Positions 1 to 8,909 are shown, numbered from the stretch's first letter. The stretch: DNA of 60,670 nucleotides from Opitutia bacterium (GCA_947378905.1 CANCLV010000003.1:1-60670), one strand, 5' to 3'. Notes: a model not told the origin generated them from the letters alone. Numbers and translations: made by a program.

Positions 1-2814
1 GAAGATTTAACAGCGCGCTTAGTAGACATTCGTCGCGAGGCCGCTGAGGCCGAACAGGCTATCACCGAATATGAAACACGCTTACGTGGAAGTTCAGATG
101 TTAAATCTGCTGCCGCCGGCGATGTCTCTGCCGCTGACGCAAGTTTCCGTGAAAAAACCGCTGAGGTAGATCAGTTAGGACGGTTGGTCACGGAGTCTGA
201 AGTTCGCCTACGCATGGCGCGCCAAGATATTTTAATCGCTGAAGGTGAAATGACACGAGCGCGTGCTGATGTTACTAACTCCGAAGTTGATTTACGCGGA
301 CACCAAACTCGCTTGGTGGATTTAAATGATTCACTCACTCAAGCCAAAGCAGAACGTCACGGCTTAGAACGTCGTGCTAACGAAAGCGCTACGGTTGTAA
401 CAACACGCCACCAAGATTTACAAACTGCACGTAGTACCGAAAGCACAGCGACCGAAAAGGTGAAGGGCTTCTATAATGATTTCCGTTCACTCCAGCAGAC
501 CATCTCGGAACAAGACCGTGTTGTTGCTAAGCTTTCTGCTCAGCTGGGTTTACTCGAACAAATGCAATCGCGCCTCGAGGGATTCTCCGATGCAGCGAAA
601 GCAGTTTTACGCGGAGAACTTTCCGACGGTAAAGAAGCCGGTAAGGCATTGGCCGATCTCGTCAGTGTGACCGATGCTTCTGTAGCTGGTCCTTTAGAGA
701 GTATTCTCGGTGCAGCTTCCGAAGCGGTCGCCTTGGATAATATCGATTTCTTACCAGGTATTGTATCGCAGATGGGCGAACGCGAATTGGGTCGCGCCGT
801 TTTCCAAGTTGAAGCTCCGCAGACTTTAAAATCTTCAGTGTCGGCACCATCTTGGCTCCGTCAGGCTTCCACTGCTGTTCAGCCTAAGGCTCCAAGTCAT
901 GCGCGACTTATTTCTAACCTTTTCGATGGCTGCTATATTTGTGACAGCTTGAGCGACTTCCTTAAATGGTGGCGCACGAATCCTGGATTCGAATTCTTTT
1001 TAGTAGCAACCACGAGCGGTGATCTCATCGATCGTCGCGGTTTGGTTTTTGCCGGTCGTCCACGTAAAGCTTCTTCGGGTGCTGCGATGGGTGTATTTTC
1101 ACGTGAGAGTGAAATTCGCTCTGTCCGACAAAAACTTGAAGAAGAAAACGATAAACTCACGACGCTCAATGAGCAGGCGATTAGTTTACAAAGTCAGATT
1201 GATGAAGCGGAGGCTAATTTAGTTAATTTACGTTCAGCCACTGAAGCCGCTGCTGAAGAACTTTCTGTCGCACAAGCCGATGAACGTTCGGCTCGTGCTA
1301 CCTTAGCCGCGATGGACGAAAGAATTTCCCGCGAGCAACGTCTGTTAGATGAAACCGAAGTTGCCAAAGGTGAATCCATTATCCGTCGTAATCGCGCTCA
1401 AGATTTATTATCAGCCAAAGACGGACAAGTGGCTGGTCTGCGTCAGGCTATTCTCGATGGTGAACAAGATGTTGAACGCCGTCGCAAGGATGCTGAAACC
1501 AGACGCTCACTCCTTGGAGATGTTCGTTTAAGTTTAGCTGAACAACGTCAACGCCTCGAATTGGCAGGTCGTGAATTAGCCGATTTAGAATCTCGTAAAA
1601 TTGAAGCCACCGCACGCTTGGTTGCTCGCCGCACGGAAGGGCAGAATAGTGAGCGAGCGATTGCTGAATTGAAAGCTCAGGCGCAATCAGCTCGTGAAAA
1701 CTCTCAGCGTCTGGCTGGTGAAATTGAAACCTCCACGAGTGCTTTAGCCGGATTGCGTGACGATTTAAGCCAAAAAGATTCTATTTTAGAGTCTGAGGAT
1801 CGCGTGTTATCCGTTGATCGCGAACGTCTACGCCAAACAGAGAGTCAACTTAAGTCCTACGAAGTTTCCCTCGCGGAACAGAGTTCTCAGTGTAATTTTA
1901 TTTCTGAAAAAGTTTTATCCGATCACCAGACCGATGTGGCCAAGGTGGATTGGCGCATTGAATTGTGGTGGGCAGATGGTGAACCCGAAGGTGCTGCAGG
2001 CTTTGATGATTTAGAAGAAGTTGAAGAGGGTGAAGAAAAGCCCGTCAAGGAAACCTCTGTTCAGCGCGGTCAACCCACCGAGGATGACCTCAAAAATATT
2101 GAATCCGTGGATTGGCCTCCTTTGGTTCGAGAAATTTCTCAACTGCGTGAGCGTATGGCTGGAATGGGCTCAATTAATTTAGTCGCCGTTGAAGAATATT
2201 CTTCTCTGCGCGATCGTCATGATTTCTTAACGAAGCAAAGCGACGATTTATGGAAAGCCAAAGAAGAGCTTACTAAAGCTATTAACGAGCTTAACGAAAC
2301 TTCGCTCCGTTTGTTCACGGAAACCTTTGAGCAAATTCGCAAAAACTTTAAATTCACCTTCGAGCGTTTATTCGTTGGTGGTTTTGCAGATTTACAATTG
2401 GTGCAAGCTGAGGATCCGCTTGAAAGTGGTATCGAAATTATTGCACAACCTCCCGGTACTAAGTTGAGAGGCATTTCATTGCTCTCGGGTGGTCAGCGTA
2501 CGATGACTGCGGTCGCATTACTTTTTGGTATCTACATGGTGAAGCCATCGCCTCTGTGTGTATTGGATGAATTAGACGCACCGCTCGATGATACCAATGT
2601 GGGTCGCTTCACGGACATTTTAAGAGACTTCACTAAATTCTCACAGTTCTTGGTAATTACACACAACAAACGTACCGTCTCGGCCGCTGATACTATCTTC
2701 GGTGCGACGATGCAGGAACGTGGTGTGACGAAACTTTTCTCGATGCGCTTTAATAAAGAAAGCGATCAAGCTGAGCCTACTCAGCCGGGTAGTGGATTTA
2801 CGATGGCTCGTTGA
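1..2814 (+). CDS. smc: Chromosome segregation protein SMC, C-terminal part (5' end outside window)
   Basis: The reading frame is open from the first base of the window, so the ATP-binding head and first coiled coil lie upstream. What is visible is Glu/Arg/Ala-rich coiled coil, a globular hinge-like segment (about nt 560-1060, containing ILGAASEAVALDN), a long returning coiled coil, and the C-terminal head with the ABC signature LSGGQ near nt 2480 and the Walker B region VLDELDAPLDD near nt 2560-2590, followed by the ITHNK switch segment. SMC dimers compact and help segregate the nucleoid, normally with ScpA and ScpB, which are not in this window. An acidic insert (about nt 2005-2070) lies in the last coil. 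The family call is secure; only the N-terminus is missing. Confidence 0.95.
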   Translation, partial: EDLTARLVDIRREAAEAEQAITEYETRLRGSSDVKSAAAGDVSAADASFREKTAEVDQLGRLVTESEVRLRMARQDILIAEGEMTRARADVTNSEVDLRGHQTRLVDLNDSLTQAKAERHGLERRANESATVVTTRHQDLQTARSTESTATEKVKGFYNDFRSLQQTISEQDRVVAKLSAQLGLLEQMQSRLEGFSDAAKAVLRGELSDGKEAGKALADLVSVTDASVAGPLESILGAASEAVALDNIDFLPGIVSQMGERELGRAVFQVEAPQTLKSSVSAPSWLRQASTAVQPKAPSHARLISNLFDGCYICDSLSDFLKWWRTNPGFEFFLVATTSGDLIDRRGLVFAGRPRKASSGAAMGVFSRESEIRSVRQKLEEENDKLTTLNEQAISLQSQIDEAEANLVNLRSATEAAAEELSVAQADERSARATLAAMDERISREQRLLDETEVAKGESIIRRNRAQDLLSAKDGQVAGLRQAILDGEQDVERRRKDAETRRSLLGDVRLSLAEQRQRLELAGRELADLESRKIEATARLVARRTEGQNSERAIAELKAQAQSARENSQRLAGEIETSTSALAGLRDDLSQKDSILESEDRVLSVDRERLRQTESQLKSYEVSLAEQSSQCNFISEKVLSDHQTDVAKVDWRIELWWADGEPEGAAGFDDLEEVEEGEEKPVKETSVQRGQPTEDDLKNIESVDWPPLVREISQLRERMAGMGSINLVAVEEYSSLRDRHDFLTKQSDDLWKAKEELTKAINELNETSLRLFTETFEQIRKNFKFTFERLFVGGFADLQLVQAEDPLESGIEIIAQPPGTKLRGISLLSGGQRTMTAVALLFGIYMVKPSPLCVLDELDAPLDDTNVGRFTDILRDFTKFSQFLVITHNKRTVSAADTIFGATMQERGVTKLFSMRFNKESDQAEPTQPGSGFTMAR

Positions 2815-2821
2815 GGTCGGC

Positions 2822-2849
2822 TTGCCTTGAATCCCTGAAGTCTTATAAA
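2822..2849 (+). promoter_or_regulatory. Predicted promoter of the HtrA-type gene, leaderless geometry
   Basis: A -35-like TTGCCT (2822-2827) and a -10-like TATAAA (2844-2849) are separated by 16 bases. The ATG at 2857 begins only 7 bases after the -10 box, exactly where transcription would be expected to start, so the mRNA may have no 5' leader. No Shine-Dalgarno sequence precedes the start. Prediction from sequence only. Confidence 0.45.
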
Positions 2850-2856
2850 TAGACGC

Positions 2857-3987
2857 ATGAGTCGTCTGTTTGTCGCCATCGTACTATTCCCCTCGTTAGT
2901 TTTTGCGGGGGTATCTTTTGAAACTGATGCACGGGATTTAAATCGTTCAAGGGCGGGAGCAAGCTACGCCGAGATGTTGGCGCAAATTACTCCTGCGGTG
3001 GTGAGTATTCGAATCACTAAAACTGTTCCCACCGAAATCGTTCGTCGTTGGCGTGGTCGTTTAACCGCCGAAGATTTAAAACAGTTAAAAGTGGATTCAC
3101 AAACGGGCGAAGTCCAAGCATTCGTTGGTTTGGGTTCAGGTACCATTGTGAATTCTAATGGTTATATTATTACTAATCGCCACGTTGTTTTAATCAGCGA
3201 TGATCGCACGGGCGCCACTACGATTGCGAAGGCGGCCTATGTTACGCTTTCTGATAAAAGAGAATTTAAAGCGCAGGTTTTAGGCGTTGATGAAAAAACC
3301 GATATCGCTGTTTTAAAAATTAACGAAAAAAATCTTCCGTTTGCACGATTTGCGGACAGCGATAAATGCCGTGTGGGTGATGTAGTATTTGCGATTGGAA
3401 ATCCTTTAGGTGTCGGCATGACAGTGACCTCAGGAATTGTTTCGGGCCTCAGCAGAACGGACACGGGAGTGGGCTTAGCCTATCAGGACTTCATCCAAAC
3501 AGATGCGGCGATTAATGCGGGCAACTCTGGCGGCCCGCTTATTGATTTAGACGGCAGAATTATTGGCATGAACACGATGATACGAACCGCCAGCGGGCAG
3601 GGTGGAAACATCGGTATCGGTTTCTCTATTCCTTCTAATTTAATTTCAGGGGTGGCTTTAGATTTAGCCAATACGGGTAAAGTAACCCGTGGATTTTTAG
3701 GACTATTCGGAGAAGATGTAGAAGCTGAGGCTGCAAAAAAATTGCTACTCAGTAACGGTGCTGTACGAATTACCGAAGTGTCAGAAGGTTCGCCGGCGTT
3801 TCGTTGTGGATTGCGTAAGGATGACATCATTACCGCAGTAGACGGTAAGTCATTCGACAGTTGGAATGACTTGCGCATTATCATCGCTCGCCACAAGCCT
3901 GGTGAAGTCATGCAATTATCAATGATCAGAAATGGTGCCAACTCTCTCGTGAATATTACCGTGTCGGAGCGCGCCCCAGGTAATTAA
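2857..3987 (+). CDS. HtrA/DegP-type periplasmic serine protease with one PDZ domain
   Basis: A 376-residue protein with a short signal peptide ending near FAG (residues 1-18), a trypsin-like protease domain (about 40-260) and one PDZ domain (about 275-370). The catalytic triad is visible as His109 (NRHV), Asp149 (EKTDIAVL) and Ser224 (GNSGGP). HtrA proteases degrade or chaperone misfolded envelope proteins; family members with one PDZ resemble DegS-like and short Deg proteins more than two-PDZ DegP. A linker of about 25 residues before the GLGSG segment resembles the LA-loop position. The stop codon overlaps the start of the next gene by one base (TAATG), so the two are probably co-transcribed. 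The substrate is unknown. Confidence 0.9.
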   Translation: MSRLFVAIVLFPSLVFAGVSFETDARDLNRSRAGASYAEMLAQITPAVVSIRITKTVPTEIVRRWRGRLTAEDLKQLKVDSQTGEVQAFVGLGSGTIVNSNGYIITNRHVVLISDDRTGATTIAKAAYVTLSDKREFKAQVLGVDEKTDIAVLKINEKNLPFARFADSDKCRVGDVVFAIGNPLGVGMTVTSGIVSGLSRTDTGVGLAYQDFIQTDAAINAGNSGGPLIDLDGRIIGMNTMIRTASGQGGNIGIGFSIPSNLISGVALDLANTGKVTRGFLGLFGEDVEAEAAKKLLLSNGAVRITEVSEGSPAFRCGLRKDDIITAVDGKSFDSWNDLRIIIARHKPGEVMQLSMIRNGANSLVNITVSERAPGN

Positions 3988-4757
3988 TGCGCTTACTTCG
4001 TTCCATTCGCGAATTAACTGGTGGTCAAGTGCCTCCGATCACACGTCGTGCCACCATCGCAGTAGGGATTTTATTTTTTATCTCACTTATTATTTTTAAA
4101 CCACAAGCGAAGGTCTATCCACGGGCGCAGACCCTGGCTCACCCCGTTCAACTTTTACCTACGGGCAGTGCTTTGGCGGAAAACGAGAGCTTATTGGATT
4201 CCTCGATTATTTATTTACCTCCGGCCACGACAGAACGTCGGGTCGCCAGTTCATCCGAAAGTTTAAAAGTTGAAGATGCCCCGTTGCCAGGCTTCGGCCC
4301 TCAATTTCGTTTTAGTCCCACCCGTCCGCTGGATTTGCCCTTGGAGACAGAAAAGACTCAGGCTCCCAGTGCCCACCAGGCTATACCCCTAAAAGATACC
4401 CAACCCTTCGCCTCTATGGGATCTGCCAATTTGTCCCAAAATTCTATGGAGCCGAGGGTTGGATTATATGAAGTTTACCCTATAAGTGGGGCAAATAAGC
4501 CTATTTTAAGTGGTAAATTACCAAATAAAATCAGATTTTCAGAGTTAAATCCCACTAAAAATAGTAAATTAGCCCCACTTAATCAGAATTTAGAGCTATT
4601 AATTGGCTTAGATTCGATGGGAATGCAGTCGCAGGGGCGATTATTGAGATCTTCGGGGGATATCGAGGTTGATAATGCGGTAAAAGAGTGGAGTTCTTCG
4701 ATGGATTGGGGGCATCTCCTGGCCCCCGGGTTTTACCGATTGGTGATTGGTCCGTGA
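3987..4757 (+). CDS. Single-pass membrane protein with TonB-like C-terminal segment, function uncertain
   Basis: A 256-residue protein. Residues 1-20 are cytoplasmic and basic, residues about 22-40 form one hydrophobic membrane segment (ATIAVGILFFISLII), and the rest is a Pro/Ser-rich periplasmic region. The last 60 residues contain LRSSGDIEVDNAVKEW followed by PGFYRLVIGP, which resembles the SSGxxxLDxAA and terminal strand pattern of TonB C-terminal domains. I see no ExbB/ExbD partners nearby. Its start overlaps the stop of the HtrA-type gene, suggesting translational coupling and an envelope role. The TonB-like reading is inference from a short pattern; it could be an unrelated lineage-specific envelope protein. 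Confidence 0.6.
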   Translation: MRLLRSIRELTGGQVPPITRRATIAVGILFFISLIIFKPQAKVYPRAQTLAHPVQLLPTGSALAENESLLDSSIIYLPPATTERRVASSSESLKVEDAPLPGFGPQFRFSPTRPLDLPLETEKTQAPSAHQAIPLKDTQPFASMGSANLSQNSMEPRVGLYEVYPISGANKPILSGKLPNKIRFSELNPTKNSKLAPLNQNLELLIGLDSMGMQSQGRLLRSSGDIEVDNAVKEWSSSMDWGHLLAPGFYRLVIGP

Positions 4758-4795
4758 GGTTGAAACCCTGGGTTAAAAGAAGCCAAAAAAACCGC

Positions 4796-4857
4796 TTGAC
4801 GATGGGCAAATCGGTGGGCATTCAAACCCTTCCCTTGACGTCCAAAGCACGTTGACG
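4796..4857 (+). promoter_or_regulatory. Promoter region of the tRNA-Thr/tuf block with three TTGACG elements
   Basis: The space between the preceding gene and tRNA-Thr holds three copies of TTGACG, at 4796-4801, 4835-4840 and 4852-4857. Each resembles a -35 hexamer. None has a good -10 hexamer 16-18 bases downstream; CATTCA at 4819-4824 is the best partner for the first copy. It is the only long upstream space before the tuf-rpoC block, so a strong promoter is expected here. Confidence 0.3.
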
Positions 4858-4861
4858 GTTC

Positions 4862-4937
4862 GCCCCTGTAGCTCAGTCGGCAGAGCGCGTCCTTGGTAAG
4901 GACGAGGTCGACGGTTCAAATCCGTTCGGGGGCTCCA
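4862..4937 (+). tRNA. tRNA-Thr (anticodon GGT)
   Basis: A 76-base cloverleaf. The acceptor stem is GCCCCTG (4862-4868) paired with CGGGGGC (4927-4933), with a D-arm GCTC/GAGC, an anticodon stem CGTCC/GGACG around the loop TTGGTAA (anticodon GGT), and a T-arm with TTCAAAT. The discriminator is T4934 and CCA is encoded (4935-4937). A second CCA follows immediately, so the 3' end reads TCCACCA; only the first is needed for the mature tRNA. The position just before tuf matches the thrT-tufB arrangement of many bacteria. Confidence 0.95.
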
Positions 4938-4984
4938 CCACTTTCCACAACAAAACCTAAACCACCTCCTCAACAAAAAATACC

Positions 4985-6172
4985 ATGGCAAAAGAGAAGT
5001 TCAATCGCACCAAGCCTCACGTGAATGTCGGCACTATCGGTCACATCGACCATGGTAAGTCCACAACCACTGCTGCTATCGTCGCCGTTCAGGCACGTAA
5101 AGGTCTCGCTGAGACCAAGTCATACGCTGAAATCACCAAGGGTGGTACAGTTCGTGACGCTACCAAGACTGTGACCATCGCTGCGTCACACGTTGAATAC
5201 GAATCTAACAATCGTCACTACGCACACGTCGATTGCCCAGGCCACGCTGACTTCGTTAAGAACATGATCACCGGTGCTGCGCAAATGGATGGAGCGATTC
5301 TCGTTGTATCCGCTGCTGACGGTGTGATGCCACAGACCAAGGAGCACATCCTCCTCGCTCGTCAGGTGGGCGTTCCTAAGATTGTTGTATGGTTAAACAA
5401 AGTAGACCTTTCCGAGCCTGATCTTATCGACCTCGTTGAAATGGAAGTTCGCGATTTACTGAATAAATACCAGTACGATGGCGACAACGCTAAGATTGTT
5501 CGTGGTTCCGCTACTGCTGCTCTCGAAGGAAAGCCAGAAGGCGAACAAGCGATCCAAAATCTTCTCGACGCTCTCGACGCAGAAATTCCTGAGCCTAAGC
5601 GCGAAACCGACAAACCTTTCATGATGTCCGTTGAAGACGTATTCTCGATCACTGGTCGTGGTACTGTTGCAACCGGACGTATTGAACGTGGTGTTGTTAA
5701 GGTTGGCGAAGAAATCGAAATCGTCGGTCTCCGCGATACTCTCAAGACAACCGTTACTGGTGTTGAAATGTTCCGTAAGGAACTCGATCAAGGTCAAGCT
5801 GGCGACAACGTCGGTCTTCTCCTCCGTGGTGTTGAAAAAGCTCAAATCGAACGCGGACAAGTTCTCGCGAAGACTGGCTCAATCAAACCTCACACTCAAG
5901 GTAAGGCACAAATCTACGTTCTCAAACAGGACGAAGGTGGCCGCCACACTTCCTTTACCAATAACTATCGTCCTCAGTTCTTCTTTGGAACTTGTGACGT
6001 TACCGGTACCGTAATCCTCCCAGCGGGAGTTGAAATGGTAATGCCTGGTGACAACGTTACGATCACCATCGAATTACAAAAACCTATCGCTATGGAAAAA
6101 GGCCAACGCTTCGCGCTTCGTGAAGGTGGCAAGACCATCGGTGCAGGTCAGATCCTTGATATCATCAAGTAA
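4985..6172 (+). CDS. tuf: Translation elongation factor Tu, with unusual switch I region
   Basis: A 395-residue GTPase that delivers aminoacyl-tRNA to the ribosomal A site. G1 is GHIDHGKS (residues 19-26; usually GHVDHGKT), G3 is DCPGH (83-87), G4 is LNKVD, and domains 2 and 3 are typical (for example [34 protein letters not shown]). The near-universal switch I string PEEKARGITI is replaced by [13 protein letters not shown] (residues 53-65) and is two residues longer than in E. coli; the Mg-coordinating Thr of GITI corresponds to Thr64. The leader lacks a Shine-Dalgarno motif and contains almost no G. It lies between tRNA-Thr and tRNA-Trp. The identity is certain; the functional effect of the switch I change is unknown. 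Confidence 0.97.
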   Translation: MAKEKFNRTKPHVNVGTIGHIDHGKSTTTAAIVAVQARKGLAETKSYAEITKGGTVRDATKTVTIAASHVEYESNNRHYAHVDCPGHADFVKNMITGAAQMDGAILVVSAADGVMPQTKEHILLARQVGVPKIVVWLNKVDLSEPDLIDLVEMEVRDLLNKYQYDGDNAKIVRGSATAALEGKPEGEQAIQNLLDALDAEIPEPKRETDKPFMMSVEDVFSITGRGTVATGRIERGVVKVGEEIEIVGLRDTLKTTVTGVEMFRKELDQGQAGDNVGLLLRGVEKAQIERGQVLAKTGSIKPHTQGKAQIYVLKQDEGGRHTSFTNNYRPQFFFGTCDVTGTVILPAGVEMVMPGDNVTITIELQKPIAMEKGQRFALREGGKTIGAGQILDIIK

Positions 6173-6197
6173 TCTCTAACCAGACGCTTCGACAAGG

Positions 6198-6227
6198 TGC
6201 CGAGGTCCCCTAAAAAGGTCCCCGGCA
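6198..6227 (+). terminator. Possible weak terminator/processing hairpin after tuf
   Basis: TGCCG (6198-6202) pairs with CGGCA (6223-6227), and GG/CC and CCT/AGG pairs are possible inside. Only a short T-rich tail (ATTTGT) follows, so it may be a partial terminator or an RNA processing signal before tRNA-Trp rather than a full stop. Confidence 0.4.
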
Positions 6228-6250
6228 TTTGTCACTTCTAACCAAAACAT

Positions 6251-6326
6251 AGGACGGTAGCTCAATTGGCAGAGTAGCGGTCTCCAAAACCGTTGGTTGT
6301 GGGTTCGACTCCCTCCCGTCCTGCCA
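6251..6326 (+). tRNA. tRNA-Trp (anticodon CCA)
   Basis: A 76-base cloverleaf with acceptor stem AGGACGG (6251-6257) pairing with CCGTCCT, a D-arm containing GCTCAATTGGCAGAG, anticodon loop CTCCAAA (anticodon CCA), a T-loop TTCGACT, discriminator G and encoded CCA (6324-6326). It sits between tuf and secE, a very common bacterial order. Confidence 0.96.
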
Positions 6327-6359
6327 CTCTCTCCTAAAAAACACACAACAATCACCACC

Positions 6360-6566
6360 ATGCTCGCCCTTCTCGGACGCCTTCGCACTTTCTGGAATGA
6401 AACCCTCAATGAGGTTTTCGTTAAGGCGACTTGGCCGACTGCGAAGGAACTTGTGGACTCCACACTCGTGGTGATCGCTGCTGTTTTTCTTTTGGGTACC
6501 GTGGTTTTCCTCTGTGATTTTTCACTCTCAAACTTTGTCCAATTCGCGACTAAATTAGTTCGCTAA
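6360..6566 (+). CDS. secE: Preprotein translocase subunit SecE
   Basis: A 68-residue protein with a short amphipathic N-terminal region containing the SecE signature-like FVKATWPTAKEL (about residues 20-31) and one transmembrane helix (about 37-58). SecE clamps SecY in the SecYEG channel of the inner membrane. The ATG at 6360 is chosen because upstream in-frame codons run into tRNA-Trp and the conserved part begins soon after. The leader from the tRNA to the ATG is rich in A and C and lacks G and any Shine-Dalgarno motif. nusG follows after 5 bases. Confidence 0.93.
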   Translation: MLALLGRLRTFWNETLNEVFVKATWPTAKELVDSTLVVIAAVFLLGTVVFLCDFSLSNFVQFATKLVR

Positions 6567-6571
6567 ATTAA

Positions 6572-7144
6572 ATGTCTAACTCTCCCGCAGATTTTCGCTG
6601 GTACACCATCCAAACGCTCTCGAACAACGAGGGTAAGGTGAAGCGCACCATCGATCGTAATATTAAAGAAGAAGAAATGGGTGATTACATCGCCGAAATC
6701 TTAATGCCTGTTAAAACGGTAAAAGATTTCCGTAATGGAAAAAAACGTGAGAGCGAAATGAAGTTATATCCTTCTTACCTCTTCGTACGTGCCCGCTTGT
6801 TTGATCAAGAGGGTGTTCTCTTAGAAGGCCCTTGGAACTTTATCAAAAAAACCGACGGCGTATTAGGCCTCATCGGTGGCATGAATCCAACACCTTTGAT
6901 GACCGAAGAAATCAACACCATCATTCAACAGATGGCTGATTCCGCTGATAAGGTTGTTCCTAAGCTCAGCTTCAATATCGGTGAACGCGTCAAAATTACT
7001 GACGGACCTTTCAAGAGTGTCTCCGGAACTATCGACACCATCGACAACGATCGTGGCCGCCTCCAGGTCTCGGTAGATATTTTTGGCCGCTCGGCCCCCG
7101 TGGAACTCGAGTTCTGGCAAGTTGAACGCGATGACCGCGAATAA
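6572..7144 (+). CDS. nusG: Transcription termination/antitermination factor NusG
   Basis: A 190-residue protein with an N-terminal NGN domain (WYTIQTLSNNEGKVKR at the start, LYPSYLFVRARL near residue 70) and a C-terminal KOW domain (about 135-188; IGERVKITDGPFKSVSGT). NusG binds the clamp of RNA polymerase, suppresses pausing and links polymerase to Rho or ribosomal protein S10. It lies between secE and the ribosomal protein genes, as in most bacteria. Length and domains are normal. Confidence 0.96.
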   Translation: MSNSPADFRWYTIQTLSNNEGKVKRTIDRNIKEEEMGDYIAEILMPVKTVKDFRNGKKRESEMKLYPSYLFVRARLFDQEGVLLEGPWNFIKKTDGVLGLIGGMNPTPLMTEEINTIIQQMADSADKVVPKLSFNIGERVKITDGPFKSVSGTIDTIDNDRGRLQVSVDIFGRSAPVELEFWQVERDDRE

Positions 7145-7177
7145 TTTTTTAAACCCTAACCTTTAACACACACTACT

Positions 7178-7603
7178 ATGGCAAAGAAAGTCGTCGGCGA
7201 AATTAGGCTCCAGCTCCCTGCAGGTGCCGCTAATCCAGCTCCTCCCGTCGGTCCCGCTCTCGGGGCTAAGGGCGTGAACATCATGGCCTTTTGTAAAGAG
7301 TTCAACGCTCGTACAAAAGACCAAGCAGGTTTGATCCTTCCTGTTATCATCTCTGTTTTCCAAGATAAGTCTTTTACCTTCATCTTAAAATCTCCTCCCG
7401 CTTCAGTATTACTGAAGAAGGCTGCGAAGATTGAGAGCGGTGCTGCTGTTCCTAACCGCGATAAAGTCGGTAAGGTTACCAAGAAGCAACTTCTCGAAAT
7501 CGTCGAGTTGAAGAAAAAAGATTTAAACGCAACGAACCCTGAAAACGCTGCTCGCATGATTGCGGGTACTGCGCGCTCCATGGGCATCGAAGTTGTTGGC
7601 TAA
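7178..7603 (+). CDS. rplK: 50S ribosomal protein L11
   Basis: A 141-residue protein with the usual N-terminal segment ([19 protein letters not shown], then [10 protein letters not shown]) and the rRNA-binding C-terminal domain ending [10 protein letters not shown]. It forms the base of the GTPase-associated region of the large subunit with L10/L12. The 33-base gap after nusG contains no G and no Shine-Dalgarno motif. It is followed 62 bases later by rplA, the standard L11-L1 order. Confidence 0.97.
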   Translation: MAKKVVGEIRLQLPAGAANPAPPVGPALGAKGVNIMAFCKEFNARTKDQAGLILPVIISVFQDKSFTFILKSPPASVLLKKAAKIESGAAVPNRDKVGKVTKKQLLEIVELKKKDLNATNPENAARMIAGTARSMGIEVVG

Positions 7604-7665
7604 ATTTCACCCCCAATCATCCACACCAAAAAATTACTGCATCACGCAGGAGACCCAAAGTCGCT

Positions 7666-8370
7666 ATGAAAACCAAAAACAGCAAACGCTATCGCGCCGC
7701 ATTACAAGTCGCCGACTTAAATGCGAAGTACGATATTAACCAAGCCACCGAAATCATTAAAAAGATGCCCGGTGCTAAATTCGACGAGACCGTCGAAATT
7801 TCCGCCTTCCTTGGCGTAGATCCTAAACAGTCCGACCAAATGGTTCGTGGTACTGTTTCTCTACCTAATGGCTCTGGTAAGAAAATTAAAGTTTTAGCTT
7901 TTACTGAAAACGCTAAAGAAGCTCTCGATGCTGGTGCAGACTATGCTGGTCTCGCCGATTTAATTGCGAAGGTAAACGGTGGCTTCCTCGATTTCGATGT
8001 CGCGATCTCTACCACTTCCGCAATGAAAGACGTGCGTCAAGTAGCCCGCGTTCTTGGACCTAAAGGTTTAATGCCTAACCCTAAATCGGGAACTGTTTCC
8101 GACGATCTTCCTAAGACTATTAAGGAAGTTAAAGCCGGCCGTGTTGAATTCAAAATGGATAAGACCGGTAACATTGTCATCGTAGTCGGTAAGAAATCTT
8201 TCACTGCTCAACAGCTTTCTGAAAATGCTGCTGTAGCTTTATCTGCCTTGGTGAAATCTCAGCCTGCTGGTTTTGCCGGTGGTCGTTTCATTAAATCACT
8301 TACCCTCAGTGCTTCCATGAGTCCTGGTGTGAGTATCGACCTCAAGCCTTACGCTGCAGTCACGGCCTAA
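7666..8370 (+). CDS. rplA: 50S ribosomal protein L1
   Basis: A 234-residue protein of normal length with the L1 core sequences [17 protein letters not shown] and [14 protein letters not shown]1 forms the mobile stalk near the E site and in many bacteria represses translation of the L11-L1 message. It is one of few genes here with a Shine-Dalgarno-like AGGAG, located unusually far (about 13 bases) from the ATG. I could not identify a clear L1 operator in the rplK-rplA spacer. Confidence 0.97.
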   Translation: MKTKNSKRYRAALQVADLNAKYDINQATEIIKKMPGAKFDETVEISAFLGVDPKQSDQMVRGTVSLPNGSGKKIKVLAFTENAKEALDAGADYAGLADLIAKVNGGFLDFDVAISTTSAMKDVRQVARVLGPKGLMPNPKSGTVSDDLPKTIKEVKAGRVEFKMDKTGNIVIVVGKKSFTAQQLSENAAVALSALVKSQPAGFAGGRFIKSLTLSASMSPGVSIDLKPYAAVTA

Positions 8371-8404
8371 TCAACCCCCACTAAAAACCTAAAAGCAAAC
8401 TAAC

Positions 8405-8893
8405 ATGCGCGCTGAAAAAAAATTCCTCGTTGATGAAGTGGCCTCACAGTTGGCCAGTTCTAACTATCTTCTCATTGCTAACTTCACGGGCGTAACCGTG
8501 AAAGATGCGACTGCGATTCGTGATCAACTCCGTGCTCACGGTGCGGAATACCACGTCGTTAAGAACAGCATTCTTAACATCGCTACCAAAGAAGCTAAAC
8601 TTCCTGATCTCGCTAACTACTTGTCAGGTCACACAGCCTTAGTGACGGGTGGAAACAATCCAACCGGTGTTGCTAAAGTTCTCGTAACTTTCTTTAAGGA
8701 TTTCCAAAAACTTGAAGTTAAAGCAGGTGTTTTGGATTCTAAAGTTCTCTCGAAGGCAGAAGTAGAAGCCCTTTCCAAGTTGCCCTCGCTCGATGGTATT
8801 CGTGCGCAACTCCTTTCACTTCTCTCCACACCAGCTTCTTCGTTTGTACGTTTGCTCGACGCAAAACGTCAAAAAGAAGAAACGCCTGCGTAA
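8405..8893 (+). CDS. rplJ: 50S ribosomal protein L10
   Basis: A 162-residue protein. The N-terminal rRNA-binding domain (residues 1-110; YLLIANFTGVTVKDATAIRDQL, with VKNSILNIA) is followed by a short C-terminal helix that anchors L7/L12 dimers. Only 34 bases separate it from rplA, so the long autoregulatory leader found upstream of rplJ in many bacteria is not present there. A 155-base structured spacer follows before rplL. Confidence 0.95.
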   Translation: MRAEKKFLVDEVASQLASSNYLLIANFTGVTVKDATAIRDQLRAHGAEYHVVKNSILNIATKEAKLPDLANYLSGHTALVTGGNNPTGVAKVLVTFFKDFQKLEVKAGVLDSKVLSKAEVEALSKLPSLDGIRAQLLSLLSTPASSFVRLLDAKRQKEETPA

Positions 8894-8909
8894 TCCCTTT
8901 CCTCGTGGA

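Noticed and set aside
3483..3941. Minus-strand open frame opposite the HtrA-type gene
   Set aside because: Antisense to a clear protease gene with catalytic motifs; no independent coding signs.
5362..5860. Minus-strand open frames opposite tuf
   Set aside because: Explained by the strong codon bias of tuf; no family features.
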